NCBI GenBank assembly: GCA_030429565.1
Contig: JAUIFE010000013.1
Coordinates: forward strand, 151,620 to 215,619
Direction: 5' to 3'
Source: Holophagae bacterium
GTDB lineage: Bacteria; Acidobacteriota; Holophagae; Acanthopleuribacterales; Acanthopleuribacteraceae
Length of the DNA: 64,000 bases
Part shown: piece by piece, positions 36,327 through 43,940 of the stretch
Layout of the letters: every line of letters begins with the position of its first letter
Numbering within the stretch: position 1 is the stretch's first letter
The notes under the pieces: model-generated
What the model was told of the DNA's origin: nothing
The model's database searches: none
What the model saw: only the letters and a program-made list of their open reading frames with translations
Program-made: the position numbers and the translations under genes

Positions 36327-37562
36327 TTAATCGTGGCGCAACGCTTGGATGGGGTCCAGCTGTGCCGCCTTAACCGCCGGGTAAATGCCGAAGATCAGGC
36401 CAACGCTCGCACACACCGTGATCGCCGGCACAACCACGGCCGGCGACCAGGCCACTTGCCAGCCGGAATACAGCGAAATCGCCTCGGCAATGGCAAAACC
36501 AATTAGCAAACCAAGCAGGCCGCCCAGGCCCGCGATTAAAAAGGCTTCAATCATAAACAACCGGCGAATGTCGCCGCGACGCGCACCCAACGCGCGGCGC
36601 AAACCAATCTCACGCGTTCGTTCCAACACGTTGGCCAGCATAATGTTCATAATGCCGATGCCGCCGACCAACAGGGAAATACCGGCGATTGCCGCCATCA
36701 CGATGTTAAAAATGTCCTGCGTGCGGCGGTGTTGCTGCAGCAATTGTTCCGGCACAATGAGGTCGAAATCTTCCACCTCGCGGTGCCGGGTGTGCAGCAA
36801 ACGCGCCAAGGCCCGACCTGCCGCCGCCGTACCCGTGCCCGGCGTGATGGCGAACTGGATTTCGTCTAACTCGGCCGCCAACGGCTGGGCTCTGAAGTGC
36901 TGCAGCGCCGTTTGCAGCGGTAGATAAATGCGGTTGCGCGGGTTTTCAATCACCACGCCTTGGAAACTTTGTTTGTCGAGCCGCCGGTCTTCAACCACGC
37001 CGATGACGGTTAACCACAGGTGGTTGATTTTGATGCGTTGTCCCAAGGGATCGGCGTTGCCAAACAAATCATAAGCAGCTTGGCTACCCACCAGACATAC
37101 CTTGGCCACGGTTAAATCGTCGTGGTTGGTCAGGGGTCGGCCGCTGCGCATGTTGAGCAAGGTGCCGCCGCTGTTTTGCCCGACCACGACGGCATCGCTT
37201 TTGCCGAACGCACTAAAAATCGCTTGGGCGCGCACTTTTTTGACGCCAAGCGTGTGGGCCACGAAGGGCAGGGTGGTGCGTGCCGCCTGCATATCGTCCA
37301 AATTGAGGCCGCGTGATTGTTCGCGGATTTCGCTCAGGCGGCCGTCGTCGAAACCCTTGTTTTTGGCGATGACGTTGCGGGTGCCCATGGCTTCAATCAA
37401 ACGCAGCGCTTCGCGTTCGGCACCTTCACCAATACTTTGCATGGCGATGACGGCACCAACGCCGAAAATCATGCCTAACAAGGTTAAAAAGGTGCGCAGC
37501 TTTTGCGTCGCCAATTTCTCCCAAGCCTCTTCAAAATCGAGACGCCACTCATTCAAGATCAT
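36327..37562 (-). CDS. MacB-type ABC transporter permease
   Basis: About 411 residues. Four membrane segments are seen: one N-terminal (FLTLLGMIFGVGAVIAMQSI), a large periplasmic domain at about 45-270, and three C-terminal helices with the FtsX signature (GISLLVGGIGIMNIMLANV, RALGARRGDIRR, GLLGLLIGFAIAEAISL). The ending IYPAVKAAQLDPIQALRHD is typical for the family. GGAGG abuts the ATG at 37562 and lies six bases before a TTG at 37556, so the true start could be either. The gene overlaps the end of the upstream adaptor gene. It should form a dimer with the ATPase at 41134-41811 and act as a MacB-like mechanotransmission pump. Confidence 0.9.
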   Translation of the reverse strand: MILNEWRLDFEEAWEKLATQKLRTFLTLLGMIFGVGAVIAMQSIGEGAEREALRLIEAMGTRNVIAKNKGFDDGRLSEIREQSRGLNLDDMQAARTTLPFVAHTLGVKKVRAQAIFSAFGKSDAVVVGQNSGGTLLNMRSGRPLTNHDDLTVAKVCLVGSQAAYDLFGNADPLGQRIKINHLWLTVIGVVEDRRLDKQSFQGVVIENPRNRIYLPLQTALQHFRAQPLAAELDEIQFAITPGTGTAAAGRALARLLHTRHREVEDFDLIVPEQLLQQHRRTQDIFNIVMAAIAGISLLVGGIGIMNIMLANVLERTREIGLRRALGARRGDIRRLFMIEAFLIAGLGGLLGLLIGFAIAEAISLYSGWQVAWSPAVVVPAITVCASVGLIFGIYPAVKAAQLDPIQALRHD

Positions 37563-38745
37563 CCTCCGAAGGGCGAGCCGGCGCAATCGCGTCGCCCGCG
37601 GCCAAGCCGGCTAATATGATGGTGCGGTTGGGGCCGCGTTGGCCCAGGGTCACGGTTTGTTTTTGGAAGCGTCGTCCCACCTGGCGATAAACCCAGGTTT
37701 CACCGTCGCCGGCGAACAGGGCTTGATTGGGCACGGCCAAGGCTTTGTCCACATCGGTGACGCGGAATACCACGGCGACGGCGCCGTTTGGTTTCAGCCA
37801 GGGCGCCGCCGGTGCGTCAAAGGTCACACGTACGCGGAAATACTTGGTGGGATCGCGGCGTGAGCGGCGTTCCGAGAAGGGGTTAACCGAGGCGACCACC
37901 CCGTTCAGCAACACTTCCGGCGCGGCTTTGGCGCGAATCTCGGCAGGCGTGCCCGGCTCGATGCCGGACGCTTCCGATTCCAGCACATAGGCGTCGACGA
38001 CCATGGCGTTAAAGTCGGGGATGTAACCCAGCTTCATACCGGGATACACGGTATCGCCGACGCTAACGGGGCCGCGCCAGCCGCGATTGTAGAAGAAGGC
38101 GCCCGCGTGCGGGGCGCGAATCTCGAGGCGATCAAGCATTTCGGTGAGCTGTTCGCTTTTATGACGGGCGAAGGCGGAACGCGACTGTTGGGTGGCGATT
38201 TGGGTCGCTAATTTTTGGTCCATACGTTCTTGTTTTTCGCGGTAAAAGGCCAGTTTAAACTGCAACAAGTCCAATTCGGTTTGGTCGGTCTCGCGATCCA
38301 TGCGGCTAAACCGCAGCGGGTCACGGCGTGCAAAGGTTTCGGTAAAGGTCAGTTGACGCTGTAGTTGGGCGATGGTGTTGGCCAGGTCGAGGCGTTCTTT
38401 TTCCGCTTTGCGGCGCAGATCGTCTTCGCGAACGGCACTGGTTTCTAACGAAAACCCAAGCAACTCAAGTTGGTTGCGGGTGTTGCTGCCGTCGAGGCTG
38501 ACAACAACGTCGTCCTTGGCGATGGTGGCACCTTCGGTTGCCAAGGCGGTAATCGAGGTTTGGCCGGCCAACCTGCCGGCGTTGATGGGCGTGCTTTCGG
38601 CGGCTGTGAAAACGCCCTGAGCCCGAACCTCAATGCGGAAGGGCGCCTCGTCGACGGTGATGGTCAGGGTTTCGTCGCGGTGGTGCTTGCTGCAAGCGCC
38701 GGCGAACACCAACAACAATAATTGCGGCCATCGAGTTCGGCTCAT
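37549..38745 (-). CDS. periplasmic adaptor (membrane-fusion) lipoprotein C of ABC efflux operon
   Basis: A 398-residue protein starting at the ATG at 38745, behind GGGAGGGA and overlapping the previous stop as ATGA. A lipoprotein signal (LLLLVFAGAC) is visible. The order is that of HlyD/MacA adaptors: an N-terminal beta-barrel/lipoyl half (TSITALATEGATIAKDDVV), a long coiled coil at about 100-190 (EDDLRRKAEKERLDLANTIA), the second lipoyl half (IRAPHAGAFFYN), and a C-terminal barrel (RVRVTFDAPAAPWLKPNGAV). It should link the inner-membrane pump to an outer-membrane TolC-like channel. It is the third of three consecutive, clearly different adaptors in this operon. Confidence 0.88.
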   Translation of the reverse strand: MSRTRWPQLLLLVFAGACSKHHRDETLTITVDEAPFRIEVRAQGVFTAAESTPINAGRLAGQTSITALATEGATIAKDDVVVSLDGSNTRNQLELLGFSLETSAVREDDLRRKAEKERLDLANTIAQLQRQLTFTETFARRDPLRFSRMDRETDQTELDLLQFKLAFYREKQERMDQKLATQIATQQSRSAFARHKSEQLTEMLDRLEIRAPHAGAFFYNRGWRGPVSVGDTVYPGMKLGYIPDFNAMVVDAYVLESEASGIEPGTPAEIRAKAAPEVLLNGVVASVNPFSERRSRRDPTKYFRVRVTFDAPAAPWLKPNGAVAVVFRVTDVDKALAVPNQALFAGDGETWVYRQVGRRFQKQTVTLGQRGPNRTIILAGLAAGDAIAPARPSEDDLE

Positions 38746-39974
38746 GCGGGTCCCTCCCCTTGATTGCTGTCGCGGCGTAACAGGATTGCGCCGGCATCGA
38801 TGCCGGTGACAACTTCGACCCAATCCTCGCCGCGCCGACCTAACTGAACGGGCACTTCGCGGGTGCCGCGCCATCGGCCAGGCTGCTCGACGAAAGCGTG
38901 CCCGTTACGGAAAAGGATGCAATCGCGGGGTACGAACAGAACGCCGGAATGACGCGCCACTTCCAAAGCAAGCGTCGCAGCCATGCCTGGGCGCATGAGC
39001 TCGGGGTCGGTTTGCAATAGGGTCACATCGGCGTCAAATACAATGCTGGGTTTGTTGTAGGCTTTGTTGCGAAAAATGTGGCCGAGTGACGCCACCTTGG
39101 CGGTAAATTCGCGGTCAGGGTAGGCATCAAGGCGAACTGTCACAGCTTGGTTTACTGCGACGCGGCCGGCATCGTATTCGTCAATGACGGCGGCGACGGC
39201 CATGCCCTCGAGGTCGGGAATTTCGGCGATGGTGGTGCCCGCGTAACATTCATCGCCGACGCGGCGACGTTCCCCGCGCCGGTTGCGTTTGTGGACTACC
39301 ATGCCGCCACGTGGGGCTTTTATCTCAAGTTCTTCGATATGCAGTTGTTGCTGGGCGATGTCATGTTTGATGCGTTCTATCGTACCTTGGTATTTGCCCA
39401 CGACTTCTTTGACTTCGGCGGTAAGGTTGCGCTGCTCGGTTTCGAGACGCGCTAAGGTCAGTGCCGCTTTTTTGGCTCTTAAGCGATCTTTCTCCAGTTC
39501 GGCCCGCTCGACCAAATGGTCCGGCACCAACAGTTTACTTTTGAGCTTGCCCGCCGCGGCCCGTTGTTCGGCGACCGAAAGCGCCAGTTTCGCGGTGCGT
39601 TCGACAGCGCGCAGTTGGTAGCCGGCTAGATCTTTTTCTTTGCCGTCCAGGTTCTGTTTTAAGGTGCGAATCCTTTGGCTGATGTCACTGTGATCAAAAC
39701 GCATGACGGGGTCGCCTTGTTTGACCTTGCTGCCTTCGGGCGCCAAGAACGCCAACCGGTAAGACCAGACACCGGGAATTTTTGGTACGACCAAATAGGC
39801 CGAATTCTTCGAAACTAAGGTGCCGCTCGCCTGAATGGTGACGGCCTTATCGGCGCGGGTAACGGTGTAACGTTCGCGGTCGCCGCCGCGTTGACAGGAC
39901 CAAGCGGTTAGGAGCAACGCACAGATAAGTAATCGGCAGGTCAGGCGCCGCTCGGCGGTTTGAGAAAGCGTCAC
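38742..39974 (-). CDS. periplasmic adaptor (membrane-fusion) protein B of ABC efflux operon
   Basis: A 410-residue protein starting at GTG behind GGAGG with seven-base spacing. The signal ALLLTAWSC suggests a lipoprotein, although the lipobox is not ideal. Domains in order: a lipoyl half (GVWSYRLAFLAPEGSKVKQG), a coiled coil at about 100-210 (LKQNLDGKEKDLAGYQLRAVE and onward), the second lipoyl half (EIKAPRGGMVVHKRNR), and a beta-barrel/membrane-proximal part (VNQAVTVRLDAYPDREFTAK). The start overlaps the end of adaptor A by four bases (GTGA), which indicates translational coupling. It differs too much from its two neighbours to be a recent tandem duplicate. Confidence 0.88.
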   Translation of the reverse strand: MTLSQTAERRLTCRLLICALLLTAWSCQRGGDRERYTVTRADKAVTIQASGTLVSKNSAYLVVPKIPGVWSYRLAFLAPEGSKVKQGDPVMRFDHSDISQRIRTLKQNLDGKEKDLAGYQLRAVERTAKLALSVAEQRAAAGKLKSKLLVPDHLVERAELEKDRLRAKKAALTLARLETEQRNLTAEVKEVVGKYQGTIERIKHDIAQQQLHIEELEIKAPRGGMVVHKRNRRGERRRVGDECYAGTTIAEIPDLEGMAVAAVIDEYDAGRVAVNQAVTVRLDAYPDREFTAKVASLGHIFRNKAYNKPSIVFDADVTLLQTDPELMRPGMAATLALEVARHSGVLFVPRDCILFRNGHAFVEQPGRWRGTREVPVQLGRRGEDWVEVVTGIDAGAILLRRDSNQGEGPA

Positions 39975-41137
39975 GGCGCACCTCCGGGGGCGATTTGGAG
40001 CACTAAACCTTCACGCAACGGTGCCGTGCCGTCGACGGCCAAATGAAAGGCGTCCCAGGCCAGTGGTGTAACGGCGACGGGATCACTGTTGTTGGGAAAA
40101 ATGCGGTAGCCGTCTTGTGCGAATTGGACTGCCTGGAGAGGAATCAACCACACCCCTTCAAAGCGCTTGAGCTGGATTTCGGTCTGGGCGCTCATGCCTG
40201 GCTTTAAAAAGCTTAGGTCGGTTTGGTCGAGTTCGATGAGGACGTGGTAATAAACGCCGTCACTCCACTGTTCCCTGGGTTTTGCTTGTTCGGACACGCT
40301 GCGTACGCTGCCGGTCAGCAAACGGTCGGGATAGGCGTCGAGGCGAACCTTTACTGTTTGGCCGGGACTCACTTGAACCCATTCCTGTTCGGTCAGCCAG
40401 GTTTCCAGCTCCATTGTGGCCAAGTTCGGAATGGTCACCACCGTGGCGCCTTGGTAAACCGTGTCACCCACGGCGAGCTTGCGACTGCCTTCGCGGTTTT
40501 CGCCATAAATCACCACGCCGCCGTTACGGGTGCGCAAGGCGAGGTTCTCGACCGCCTCGCGTTGTTGGCGGATCTCCTCTTCAAGCTTGTGGATCTCGAT
40601 CATCATCTGTTTCAAATTGTTTTCTTCAAGCTGGGTATCAATCGCAATTTGTTGTTTCTTTAGTTCTAATTGATTGCGTGCTTTTTGATGGGCTAGCTGC
40701 TTTTCTTCGTACTCTTTGCGTTTCTGCAGGTCGGCGGGGATGCGTGCGTCAACGGCGCTGAGCGCCACATCTAACTGAGCGCTTTCCAAATCCTGCGCTA
40801 ACTGTTGCAGGCGATCCCGCTTGGTCTCTTCTTGATTCTGGTAGTTGAGGCGCTTGTTAATCAGTTCTTGTTCGCTTTGGGCCAACATTTGGCGGTCTTG
40901 TTTGTTGTTAAAACGGACCACCACCGCACCAGGTGTCACTTTTTGGCCTTCGGGGACCATCCAGTCAATGGACAGTTGAAAAGCCCTGGTGATCGGCGCG
41001 TTTAGGGTTTCGGCGCTTTTGGCCTTAATGCGACCGGTTAGGATCAGGTTCGGTTGCAGGTTACCGCGCGTGACCTTTAGCGGCTCGGCAGCGCTGAGCC
41101 CGGCCGGTAGGAGTAACAACAAACAAAGGTACTTCAA
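39971..41137 (-). CDS. periplasmic adaptor (membrane-fusion) protein A of ABC efflux operon
   Basis: A 388-residue protein with a Sec signal (MKYLCLLLLLPAGLSA) but no lipobox, unlike adaptors B and C. The start is TTG, six bases after GGGAG, and overlaps the ATPase stop as TTGA. It has the HlyD/MacA layout: a lipoyl half (DWMVPEGQKVTPGAVVVRF), a very charged coiled coil at about 75-200 (KRKEYEEKQLAHQKARNQLE), the second lipoyl half (LRTRNGGVVIYGENREG), and a barrel with VSPGQTVKVRLDAYPDRLL. The VRLDAYPDR motif is shared with adaptor B, which shows common ancestry. It probably bridges the MacB-like pump to a TolC-type channel encoded elsewhere. Confidence 0.88.
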   Translation of the reverse strand: MKYLCLLLLLPAGLSAAEPLKVTRGNLQPNLILTGRIKAKSAETLNAPITRAFQLSIDWMVPEGQKVTPGAVVVRFNNKQDRQMLAQSEQELINKRLNYQNQEETKRDRLQQLAQDLESAQLDVALSAVDARIPADLQKRKEYEEKQLAHQKARNQLELKKQQIAIDTQLEENNLKQMMIEIHKLEEEIRQQREAVENLALRTRNGGVVIYGENREGSRKLAVGDTVYQGATVVTIPNLATMELETWLTEQEWVQVSPGQTVKVRLDAYPDRLLTGSVRSVSEQAKPREQWSDGVYYHVLIELDQTDLSFLKPGMSAQTEIQLKRFEGVWLIPLQAVQFAQDGYRIFPNNSDPVAVTPLAWDAFHLAVDGTAPLREGLVLQIAPGGAP

Positions 41138-41811
41138 GCGTTGCTCCCGGTGTCTTCGATGATCACGCCGTCCTTGAGGCGGATGACGCGTTGGGCATAG
41201 GCGGCGATATCTTCTTCGTGGGTGACCATCACAATCGTGTGCCCGCCTTGATTGAGTTCGCCGAAAAGTTCCATGATCTCGGACGAGGTTTTGCTGTCCA
41301 AGTTACCGGTGGGTTCGTCGGCCAACAAAATCGCCGGTTGGTTGATCAGTGCCCGTGCGATGGCGACGCGTTGGCGTTGGCCACCGGAAAGTTCCATTGG
41401 GCGGTGGTGCAGGCGGTCGCCCAATCCCACCTTACGCAACATTTCGGCGGCGAGGTCCCAATTGACGGCTTGATCGCGGCGGTACAACAAGGGCAGGGCG
41501 GCATTGCGCAGCGCCGATTTACGCGGTAGTAGGTTGAAATTCTGGAAAATAAAGCCGATCTCGCGGTTGCGAATGGCGGCTAGCTGGTCGTCGTTGAATT
41601 GCTGGACTTCGGTACCGTTGAGCTGATAGCGCCCAGCCTCAAAGGTGTCGAGGCAACCCAAGATATTGAGCAGGGTCGATTTGCCCGATCCCGATGAACC
41701 CATGACGGCAAGGTAATCGCCGGCGTTAATGGTGAGATCGATATCATGGAGGGCGATGATTTGGGTTGAACCCATGGTGTACGTTTTGCGCAGGCCTTCG
41801 AGATGAATCAT
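41134..41811 (-). CDS. MacB/LolD-type ABC transporter ATP-binding protein
   Basis: A 225-residue ATPase. ATG 41811 begins the conserved first strand (MIHLEGLRKTYTMG). Walker A GSSGSGKST, the Q-loop (GFIFQNFNLLPR), signature LSGGQRQRVAIARAL, Walker B ILLADEPTGNLDS and the switch His in VMVTHEEDIAAYA are all present, so it should be active. The spacing and the LNILGCLD element are typical of the LolD/MacB subfamily. It is the first gene of a five-gene operon (ATPase, three adaptors, permease) in which every junction overlaps by a few bases. The substrate cannot be told from sequence. Confidence 0.93.
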   Translation of the reverse strand: MIHLEGLRKTYTMGSTQIIALHDIDLTINAGDYLAVMGSSGSGKSTLLNILGCLDTFEAGRYQLNGTEVQQFNDDQLAAIRNREIGFIFQNFNLLPRKSALRNAALPLLYRRDQAVNWDLAAEMLRKVGLGDRLHHRPMELSGGQRQRVAIARALINQPAILLADEPTGNLDSKTSSEIMELFGELNQGGHTIVMVTHEEDIAAYAQRVIRLKDGVIIEDTGSNA

Positions 41812-41905
41812 GAATGGATGTTGCTCCGATTGACGGCGGCAGCGGTCGCGGTTCACGACGGTGCTCTACTAAACAATGCGTAATCGGTCGTTAATTCCGT
41901 CAAAA

Positions 41906-41969
41906 AAAAATCAAAAATTAAGGTTCAGCAAAACCGAAAAAATCAAAAATTAAGGTTCAGCAAAACCGA
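41906..41969. repeat. exact 32 bp tandem duplication at the 3' end of the amidase gene
   Basis: Positions 41906-41937 and 41938-41969 are identical and adjacent. The right copy contains the last codons and stop of the minus-strand amidase gene, so the duplication adds a silent copy of the gene end behind the real stop. Confidence 0.95.
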
Positions 41970-43437
41970 TGGGTGCTTGGATCGGCTGCCACAAATCGCT
42001 TTGCTCCATGAGCGCGGCCAAGCGCAGCAGGCGTGCTTCGTCGCCGTAGCGCGCGGTGAAATGGACGCCGATAGGCAAGCCGTCATGGGCGTGTAGCGGT
42101 AACGACAGCGCGGGCACGCCGGTCATGTTGGCAAGCTGGGTAAAGGGCATTTTGTTGAGGTTCTTCAAGCTTTCGTGGCGAATACGGCCTTTAAGCAGAC
42201 CGGTCAAACGCAAGCGGTTGATTAGTGCGAGCAGGCGCTTCTCAGCGCGACTCATGGCCAACTCACCAATGCGAAGCGGCGGTGCGGCCAGCGTGGGTGT
42301 TAACCAGAGGTCGTACTTCTCGAAGAAGCGGCCCAACGCGCGCGTCGCTTGGTTCCAGGAAGCGCGGCGGAAAGCGTATTCGCCGGCGGCCAATTTGCGA
42401 CCCGTGAGCCGTAATGCCCAGGTGCCGGCCTCGACATCACGGGGCCGCAAGCGGCGACCGAGTTTGTGTTCGAGGTAACGGCAGGTTGCGTCGATTTGGC
42501 CCTGATACATGGTGACGTAAGCGGCGGCTAAATCGGCACCGTCGTACTCGGGTTTGGCTTCAACCAGGGTATGGCCCAGCTCTTCCAAATAGCGCGCGGT
42601 TTTTTCGACGGCGGCGACGCAGGCCGGGTCGACTGGACCGCCCAAGGGCGATGCGGTTGAGAAGGCAATCACTTGTGGTTCCAAGGGCGTGGCGACTTCT
42701 TCGCGGTAGGGGCGCAGCGGTGCCGAAATTTGGAAGGGGGCGCCGCAGTCGGGGCCCTGCAAAACGTCGAGCATGGCGGCACAGTCGCGTACACTGCGGG
42801 TGAGCACGTGGCCGACAACGGCGCCTTCCCACAGTTCGCCGTGATCGGGACCAACGGGGACGCGACCCCGACTGGGCTTGAGCCCGACCAGGCCGCAGCA
42901 AGCGGCGGGGATGCGCAGCGAGCCACCACCGTCACCGCCGGACGCCATCGGGACCATCCCGGCGGCAACCGCCGCGGCCGAGCCGCCGCTGGAGCCGCCA
43001 GGTGTGTGATCGGGATTAAAGGGATTGCGGCAAGGTCCCCAGCGTTCGGGTTCAGTTACACCCATCAACCCAAATTCGGGGCAATTGGTTTTGCCGACGA
43101 AGTTCAAGCCGGCGGCGCGCAAACGCCGCGTCGCCTCGCTGTCGGCCGGCGCGCGGTAACCGTCGAGCGCGCGACTGCCCATGCTGAGCGGTTCCCCGGC
43201 GACGGCCATTTCGAGGTCCTTCATCAGAAAAGGCACGCCGTGGAAGGGGCCGTCCGGTAAGCCGGCGGCCAAGGCGGCGCGGGCTTGGTCGTACATGGTG
43301 TGGACGACCGCGTTTAAATGGGGATTTAAGCTTTCAATACGCGTGATCGCCGCGTCTAACAATTCAGTGGGCGTTACTTGGCGACGACGAACCATGGTCG
43401 CTAAGGCGGTTGCATCGTAGAGGTGGAAATCCTTCAC
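41950..43437 (-). CDS. amidase signature family enzyme
   Basis: A 495-residue enzyme. GTG 43437 is chosen because AGGAG lies about eight bases upstream; the frame extends to 43632, but that part is not protein-like. The catalytic Ser-cisSer-Lys triad is visible: Lys in PFLMKDLEMAVAGEP, cis-Ser in TPGGSSGGSAAAVAAG, and the nucleophile in SGGDGGGSLRIPA. The ending GVPALSLPLHAHDGLPIGVH is normal for the family. Members hydrolyse amide bonds of many substrates; GatA is one paralogue, but the lack of gatB/gatC nearby and the sequence favour a general amidase. It is divergent from the oxoamine synthase fusion gene. Confidence 0.93.
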   Translation of the reverse strand: MKDFHLYDATALATMVRRRQVTPTELLDAAITRIESLNPHLNAVVHTMYDQARAALAAGLPDGPFHGVPFLMKDLEMAVAGEPLSMGSRALDGYRAPADSEATRRLRAAGLNFVGKTNCPEFGLMGVTEPERWGPCRNPFNPDHTPGGSSGGSAAAVAAGMVPMASGGDGGGSLRIPAACCGLVGLKPSRGRVPVGPDHGELWEGAVVGHVLTRSVRDCAAMLDVLQGPDCGAPFQISAPLRPYREEVATPLEPQVIAFSTASPLGGPVDPACVAAVEKTARYLEELGHTLVEAKPEYDGADLAAAYVTMYQGQIDATCRYLEHKLGRRLRPRDVEAGTWALRLTGRKLAAGEYAFRRASWNQATRALGRFFEKYDLWLTPTLAAPPLRIGELAMSRAEKRLLALINRLRLTGLLKGRIRHESLKNLNKMPFTQLANMTGVPALSLPLHAHDGLPIGVHFTARYGDEARLLRLAALMEQSDLWQPIQAPIGFAEP

Positions 43438-43940
43438 CGAACACTCCTGGGGAAGCCATGGTTTCATAGAACTTAGCGTCATTTTAGCGAACCCGGCGCA
43501 CCTTTGCAGACAACATTTCGGTTGACGCCCTGCGTTTTTCTCCACGGTTCCTGCAAAGTTCTTCCCAAAAGTGACGGGGACGGACCCGAACCACACAGGT
43601 TTTGCGACCAAGTCATTCAAAATGACGCACATTTAAGAATCGATCAGAAAATCTGAAGTTCTGTCTAAGTGTTCTTTTTGTTGACGTTATCTGTGATCTG
43701 CTGTGGGTGTGTCACTGTGATCCTGCTCACATGGCCTGCGCCGTCACATTGTCTCCCTCGTTTGTCCTCATTTGCCGCGTAACTTTCCCAACAACCAAGG
43801 GCGGCACATCCCATAGTGGTCGCCCCGCGGTGAATGCGGCGGATTCAGAGCCACCAGCACGGTGGTCGCGCATGCAGCGTGCATCCGTTTATGGCTTTGC
43901 CGTGGTCCTTTTCTTAACGGATTTAAGCGAGGAGACTACC
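43438..43940. other. divergent intergenic region
   Basis: About 500 bp between the divergent amidase and oxoamine-synthase genes. Open frames extend into it from both genes, but the codon patterns lack protein character. It should carry both promoters; I could not define them with confidence. Confidence 0.4.

Noticed and set aside
43438..43632. 65-codon upstream extension of the amidase
   Set aside because: AGGAG sits just before GTG 43437, and the extension shows no signal peptide or conserved sequence.
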